Of a stretch of DNA of 60,731 bases, positions 57,619 to 60,731 are shown in pieces. The stretch is from contig PWWI01000101.1 of the NCBI GenBank assembly GCA_003561535.1, forward strand, positions 1 through 60,731. Direction: 5' to 3'. Under the pieces are notes generated by a model that was not told the origin of the DNA, ran no database searches, and was given only the letters and a program-made list of their open reading frames with translations. The number at the start of each line of letters is the position of its first letter. Within the stretch, counting starts at the first letter, position 1. The stretch is from Nitriliruptoraceae bacterium. Its GTDB lineage: Bacteria; Actinomycetota; Nitriliruptoria; Nitriliruptorales; Nitriliruptoraceae. Made by a program: the position numbers and the translations under genes.

Positions 57619-58841
57619 GCAGCACCTGTTTCGACCGGATCGCGGAGCTGGTCACCAACCGGCCCGAGCTCGGCGACGGCTCGCCGCTCGGCCTGCGGAC
57701 GGACGCGGCGGTCGTGGTCGAGGACGGCGAGGTGGTGTGGGTCGGTGACGCCGGTGCGGCGCCCGCCACCGACGACCTCGTCGAGCTCACCGGGCGATGC
57801 GTCCTGCCGTCCTTCGTGGACAGCCACAGCCACCTCGTCTTCGGCGGCGAGCGGGCCGAGGAGTTCGCGGCCCGGATGGCGGGCCGGGCCTACACCGCCG
57901 GGGGGATCCGCACCACCATCGCAGCCACGCGGGCCGCGTCCGTCGAGCAGCTGCGCCGTCGGGCCGGGCAGCTGGTCACCGAGATGCGCCGGCAGGGCAC
58001 GGGGGTGGTGGAGATCAAGTCGGGGTACGGCGCCGAGGTGGCCACCGAACGCCGGAGCCTCGAGGTGGCCTGCGAGCTGACCGGGGAGACCACCTACCTC
58101 GGCGCCCACGTGGTCGCCCCGGAGTTCGTCGATGATCCGTCCGGCTACGTGGAGCTCGTGACCGGGGAGATGCTGGACTCCTGCGCCCCCCTGGCGCGGT
58201 GGATCGACGTGTTCGTCGAGGACGGCGCCTTCGACGGCGACCAGGCCCGGACCATCCTGCGCGCCGGTGCCGAGCGGGGCCTCGGCGCGCGGGTCCACGC
58301 CAACCAGCTGGGACCGGGACCCGGCGTGCAGGTGGCCTGCGAGGTCGGTGCGGCCTCGGCCGATCACTGCACCCACCTCGACGAGCGGGACGTCGCCGCG
58401 CTCGCCGACAGCGGCACCGTGGCCACCCTGGTGCCCGGGGCGGAGTTCTCGACCCGTTCACCGGTGTACCCGGACGGTCGTCGGTTGCTGGATGCCGGCG
58501 TCACCGTGGCGCTGGCGACCGACTGCAACCCCGGGACCTCCTACACCACCTCGATGCCCTTCGTGATCGCCCTGGCCGTACGGGACTGCGGGCTGACCCC
58601 GTCGGAGGCGGTGTGGGCAGCGACCGCGGGAGGGGCTGCGGCGCTCCGCCGCGACGACGTCGGCCACCTCGGTGTCGGAGCTCATGCCTGGCTGACCGTC
58701 CTGGACGCGCCGAGCCACCACCACCTCGCCTACCGACCCGGGGTCCCCCTGGCGCGGCTGCTGGCCGCTCCGCAGGGCGTCCCCGCCACGCCTCCCGGTG
58801 ACGGCAGCCCAGGACCGGGTTGGCCGATCCCGCCACGCTGA
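57615..58841 (+). CDS. hutI: Imidazolonepropionase
   Basis: [104 protein letters not shown]. Confidence 0.96.
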   Translation: MSSTCFDRIAELVTNRPELGDGSPLGLRTDAAVVVEDGEVVWVGDAGAAPATDDLVELTGRCVLPSFVDSHSHLVFGGERAEEFAARMAGRAYTAGGIRTTIAATRAASVEQLRRRAGQLVTEMRRQGTGVVEIKSGYGAEVATERRSLEVACELTGETTYLGAHVVAPEFVDDPSGYVELVTGEMLDSCAPLARWIDVFVEDGAFDGDQARTILRAGAERGLGARVHANQLGPGPGVQVACEVGAASADHCTHLDERDVAALADSGTVATLVPGAEFSTRSPVYPDGRRLLDAGVTVALATDCNPGTSYTTSMPFVIALAVRDCGLTPSEAVWAATAGGAAALRRDDVGHLGVGAHAWLTVLDAPSHHHLAYRPGVPLARLLAAPQGVPATPPGDGSPGPGWPIPPR

Positions 58842-58895
58842 GCCTCTACCGTGCGCGCGGCACCGCATCGGTGGCTGAGCTGTGGAGGGCGGACG

Positions 58896-59636
58896 ATGGT
58901 GGAGCCGGGCTGGTACGACGACCCCGACGGGGGTGGCGGCCGGCGCTGGTGGGACGGGGTGCGGTGGAGCGAGCACACGATCCCGCCACCGCCCGGCGCG
59001 ATCCCGCCACCCCCCGGCGCGATCCTGCCACCGCCCGGCGCGATCCCGCCGCCACCCGGCGCGGTCCTGCCCCCGCCCCCGCCGGGTGCGCCCGGTGTGA
59101 CGGCTCGGCAGCCAGCCGCCGAGGAGGCGGTCCCCGGTCCCGCTCCGGTGGCCCCGATGGTCGCCCGACCGCCGTCCCACGCCCGGAGCGGTGCGAGGCG
59201 CCGCGTACCGCGCGTCGGGCTCCTCTCTCTCCTCGGGGTGGTGCTGCTGGTCGCGGTCGGGGGCGTCGTGATCGCGCTGATGGGGGGTGAGGACGAGCCT
59301 GGCGTCGACCTCATCAGCTCGGGCGAGCAGCGCGAGTACGTCGTCGACGAGGACGGCCAGTGGGAGCTGGTGATCGAGGTCCCGGAGGGGCTGCTGGTGA
59401 TCGATGTGCGGGGTGAGGGGGGGTTCGATCCCGTCGCAGCGCTCACCGACGACAGCGGTCGGGAGATCGACCGCAACGACGACCGATCGATGGAGCAGCT
59501 CGAGCAGTACGGCGGCGGGGCCTTCGACTCGCTCATCGAGCGGCAGGTCCCGGCCGGCACCTACCGGGTCGTGATCACCGGCTTCGCGGGCCAGGGAGGC
59601 GCGGGGCAGGTCAGCTTCCCCGTCGTCGGCGGCTGA
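58896..59636 (+). CDS. DUF2510 membrane protein with proline-rich repeat and PPC-like C-terminal domain
   Basis: EPGWYDDPDGGGGRRWWDGVRWSEHT (DUF2510); IPPPPGA repeats; TM segment; QWELVIEVPEGLLVIDVRGEGGFDPVAALTD...AGTYRVVITGF. Confidence 0.85.
   Translation: MVEPGWYDDPDGGGGRRWWDGVRWSEHTIPPPPGAIPPPPGAILPPPGAIPPPPGAVLPPPPPGAPGVTARQPAAEEAVPGPAPVAPMVARPPSHARSGARRRVPRVGLLSLLGVVLLVAVGGVVIALMGGEDEPGVDLISSGEQREYVVDEDGQWELVIEVPEGLLVIDVRGEGGFDPVAALTDDSGREIDRNDDRSMEQLEQYGGGAFDSLIERQVPAGTYRVVITGFAGQGGAGQVSFPVVGG
58980..59063 (+). repeat. Four tandem 21-bp units encoding I(P/L)PPPGA
   Basis: atc at 58980, 59001, 59022, 59043 each begins an atcc(c/t)gccaccgcccggcgcg-like unit. Confidence 0.85.
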
Positions 59637-59699
59637 CGCCCGCGAGCACCTTCAGCACCATGGCGCCGGGGACCCACGGGGGCGTGGAGTGGCGAACCG

Positions 59700-60545
59700 T
59701 CAGGAGCGGGGTGCCAGCGCCAGCTGCCGGGACAGCGCGACGAGGTTGCCGCCAGCGTCCCACACCTGGCCGTCCTCCTCGAGGTAGCCGCGGGTGATCG
59801 CCCTGGTGGTGAACCAGGCGGCGAGGTAGCCGGGGCAGGGCCGGGCCCGGACCTGGACCGTGAGCTCGATCGTCGGCACCCAGGAGGTCAGGCCCGGTTC
59901 GGTGTTGAACACCGCGGGCGCGAAGCAGTCGGCCACGACCAGCAGCCCGAGGGTGTCCATCGCGTCGTCGGCGCTGGCGTCCGCGAACCGCAGGTAGCCG
60001 CCCATCTCGCCACGGCCGGTCGGTCGGCCGACGGCCCACGACGCCAGCTCGACCGGCTGGCGGTGGTCGAAGCGCTCCTGGATCGGGAAGCTCGGGAGCT
60101 CACCTGCCCGAGCCCGGGCGACCGCGGCGGTGGTCACGTCGAGGCAGTCCTCGATCGGTGGGAGCCGGGGCGTGAGCAGGTCGACCCGGTCGGGGCCCTG
60201 AGCCGTCGCCAGGTCCCCGAAGGCTCCCAGCAACCGGGTCTGCTCCCGGCCCTCCTGCAGCAGCCGTGCCGCCACGGTGCTGTGACGCCGGCTGGTGCGC
60301 ACCACCTCCACCTCGATGTCCACCGGCCCGGGCTCGGGGGGTGCCAGGAAGTGGGCGGTCAGGGTCACCGGGTCGGGGTGTGGCAGCTCGGCGCGCATCG
60401 CGCGGGCGGCCAGCGCCATCACGTACCCGCCGTTGGGGGCGGCGCCGTCCACGACCGACCAGCCGGGATCGATACGTCCCCGGTACCGACCGGGACCGAC
60501 GGCCTCGACCGCGGTGTCACGGGTGAAGCGGTCCACATCGGCCAC
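59700..60545 (-). CDS. Acyl-CoA thioesterase family protein (TesB/4HBT-like double hotdog)
   Basis: DPGWSVVDGAAPNGGYVMALAARAMRAELPHPDPVTLTAHFLAPPEPGPVDIEVEVVRTSRRHSTVAARLLQEG. Confidence 0.85.
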   Translation of the reverse strand: MADVDRFTRDTAVEAVGPGRYRGRIDPGWSVVDGAAPNGGYVMALAARAMRAELPHPDPVTLTAHFLAPPEPGPVDIEVEVVRTSRRHSTVAARLLQEGREQTRLLGAFGDLATAQGPDRVDLLTPRLPPIEDCLDVTTAAVARARAGELPSFPIQERFDHRQPVELASWAVGRPTGRGEMGGYLRFADASADDAMDTLGLLVVADCFAPAVFNTEPGLTSWVPTIELTVQVRARPCPGYLAAWFTTRAITRGYLEEDGQVWDAGGNLVALSRQLALAPRS

Positions 60546-60623
60546 CGGCAGGCCCTCCTGATCGCGCGGTCGTCCGGCGGCGGCAAGGTACGGCGTGGCG
60601 GGCGGCGCGTGGTCGTGGCCGGT

Positions 60624-60731
60624 TCAGGTCTGCAACGCGAGCAACCCTTCGAGGTCGCCGTGGACCTCCAGTCCGGCGTTGCGGCCGGTGCCCTCGAGCA
60701 CGGTGCGGGTGCGGCGATCGCGGAGCCGGAC
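60624..60731 (-). CDS. C-terminal fragment of an unidentified CDS running off the window
   Basis: Open minus frame VRLRDRRTRTVLEGTGRNAGLEVHGDLEGLLALQT then stop at 60624-60626. Confidence 0.4.
   Translation of the reverse strand, partial: VRLRDRRTRTVLEGTGRNAGLEVHGDLEGLLALQT

Noticed and set aside
58980-59063. Non-coding satellite repeat
   Set aside because: In-frame proline-rich linker of a DUF2510 protein; such linkers are common in this family
1-60731. tRNA, rRNA, prophage or IS element
   Set aside because: I saw no tRNA-like cloverleaf with CCA-end context, no rRNA signature, no transposase, integrase or phage structural motifs; a tRNAscan/Infernal run would be needed to exclude small RNAs fully

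Overview
High-GC (about 70% or more) actinobacterial chromosome segment, densely coded, with many ATGA/GTGA start-stop overlaps. Taxonomy is inferred only from gene content; a deep-branching, non-model Actinomycetota is plausible. In order, the window holds: a HIT / PI-phosphate synthase / PatA / PimA phospholipid-mannoside block; a DUF3048 lipoprotein; pdxS-pdxT; a decayed VapBC-type toxin-antitoxin remnant; recC-recB-recD; a GNAT protein; a wax ester synthase/DGAT; a SagB-type nitroreductase lipoprotein; an FeS-type photolyase; a lactate/glycolate oxidation locus (lctP, lutC, a fused lutB-lutA, glcD, glcE, glcF); an anti-sigma-like ATPase; an RDD protein carrying fifteen 9-residue repeats; an Asp/Glu racemase; a conserved actinobacterial trio (His-phosphatase, DUF3090, SCO1664-like); recO; a four-gene opposite-strand block lying between recO and uppS; Nudix; a divergent MocR/EamA pair; an NfeD-FloA-small-protein operon; MscS; and an IclR-controlled hutHU-(M20)-hutF-hutI operon. 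The strongest non-coding signals are a 48-bp compound dyad between iclR and hutH, and a three-half-site ATCTGT/ACAGAT element between mocR and the EamA gene. I found no rRNA, CRISPR array or intact transposon and recognised no tRNA. No radically new multi-gene system can be claimed from sequence alone; the best uncharacterised candidates are the nonapeptide-repeat RDD protein, the phosphatase/DUF3090/kinase-like trio and the M20 enzyme inside the hut operon.
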